NCBI RefSeq assembly: GCF_002803085.1
Contig: NZ_NNBJ01000001.1
Span: forward strand, 761,040-825,039
Length of the DNA: 64,000 nt
Reading direction: 5' to 3'
Origin: Streptomyces sp. CB01201
GTDB taxonomy: Bacteria > Actinomycetota > Actinomycetes > Streptomycetales > Streptomycetaceae
The notes below the pieces were generated by a model, which worked only from the letters and a program-made list of their open reading frames with translations, had not been told where the DNA came from and ran no database searches. Shown piece by piece: positions 63,610-64,000 of this stretch. Each line of letters opens with the position of its first letter. Positions within the stretch are counted from its first letter, which is position 1. The position numbers and the translations under genes were made by a program.

Positions 63610-64000
63610 GCGTCCTCGCCCGCACCCCCGCGCGCCAGGAAGCCTCCTTCGGCGGCCGCCGCCGGATACGCGGTCTGGCCTGGCTGATGGTGCGTCAGCA
63701 CCGTGCCGCCCTGATCGCCTGCACCGCGGCAACCCTCATCGGCGCGCTCTGGATCATCTACGAACGCGGCACCATGCTGGACACGCTGCACAACGCCGGC
63801 TGGCCCGCGAAGCCCACCGTGGCCCTTGACGGGGGAACGGCGCAGAGCATCGACAACTCCTTCAACAACCTCGCCGGATACCTCGGTTACCTGCCGCTCG
63901 TGTTCGGCGTGTTCATCGGTGCCCCTCTCCTCTCCGCCGACCAGGAGCACGGCACCGCCCGTCTCGCCGCCACCCAGTCGGTGTCCCGACTGCGCTGGCT
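63606..64000 (+). CDS. ABC transporter permease, 3' end beyond window
   Basis: About 131 codons are visible: a charged N-terminus, then a membrane helix (AALIACTAATLIGALWIIYE), an outside loop and a second helix (YLPLVFGVFIGAPLLSADQE). The EHGTARLAATQSVSRLRWL part resembles ABC-2 type permeases. GAGGAG lies 8 nt upstream; start overlaps the ATPase stop. One unit with the ATPase gene. Confidence 0.88.
   Translation, partial: MSVLARTPARQEASFGGRRRIRGLAWLMVRQHRAALIACTAATLIGALWIIYERGTMLDTLHNAGWPAKPTVALDGGTAQSIDNSFNNLAGYLGYLPLVFGVFIGAPLLSADQEHGTARLAATQSVSRLRW

Overview
The window is a 64 kb stretch of very GC-rich actinomycete chromosome, most likely Streptomyces or a close relative. The reasons are third-position GC bias, GTG starts with GGAGG-type ribosome sites, many secreted proteins with Sec or Tat signals, an LAXTG sortase-E type sorting signal, a DUF5133 protein, an ECF41 sigma factor and a self-sufficient CYP102-type P450. 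I see no rRNA, tRNA, CRISPR array, insertion sequence or integrase, and no large PKS/NRPS cluster. It reads as an accessory or chromosome-arm region made of short transcription units for secreted enzymes, transport, stress response and regulation.

Layout. 1-7.2 kb: an aerolysin-like (ETX/MTX2) secreted protein cut by the left edge, a secreted adenosine deaminase, and two secreted glycoside hydrolases on the minus strand. 7.3-15.2 kb: a PAS-LuxR regulator divergent from a P450-reductase fusion, a quinone oxidoreductase, and an efeO-efeB iron/haem pair without efeU. 15.3-20 kb: a cell-wall-anchored phospholipase C, a GH25 muramidase with no signal peptide, and an amino-acid permease. 20.1-25.2 kb: an unrecognised P-loop ATPase followed by a membrane-anchored receptor-like binding protein, then Asp23 and YkvA-family proteins. 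25.2-31.7 kb: a cystathionine beta-synthase-like enzyme, a His-rich methyltransferase, an orphan lipoprotein, an amidase and a LysR regulator. 31.9-42.1 kb: three MFS transporters, glutaminase, a phosphotransferase, an aldehyde dehydrogenase, a DUF5133 protein and a tandem Lrp/AsnC regulator. 42.2-52.6 kb: CsbD, a VOC protein, a short UvrA-like protein, an SDR, a secreted S12 serine hydrolase, an SMP-30-like propeller, a GlsB/YeaQ membrane protein, Dps and a PL7 alginate lyase. 52.9-64 kb: a VanZ-like protein, a PAS-GAF-PP2C phosphatase, a winged-helix protein, an ECF41 sigma factor with an SRPBCC partner, TetR with an FAD monooxygenase, a secreted M1 peptidase and the start of an ABC export operon.

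The most unusual signals are these: the ATPase plus tethered-receptor pair (20.2-24.1 kb), whose apparent 5' end carries a TTA codon; the aerolysin-like protein at the edge; a 32-bp palindrome touching the dps ribosome site; a three-unit operator-like array before the TetR gene; and a recurring theme of 15-bp-period tandem repeats at seven separate loci, both inside genes (Asp23, Dps, SnoaL-like) and between genes.
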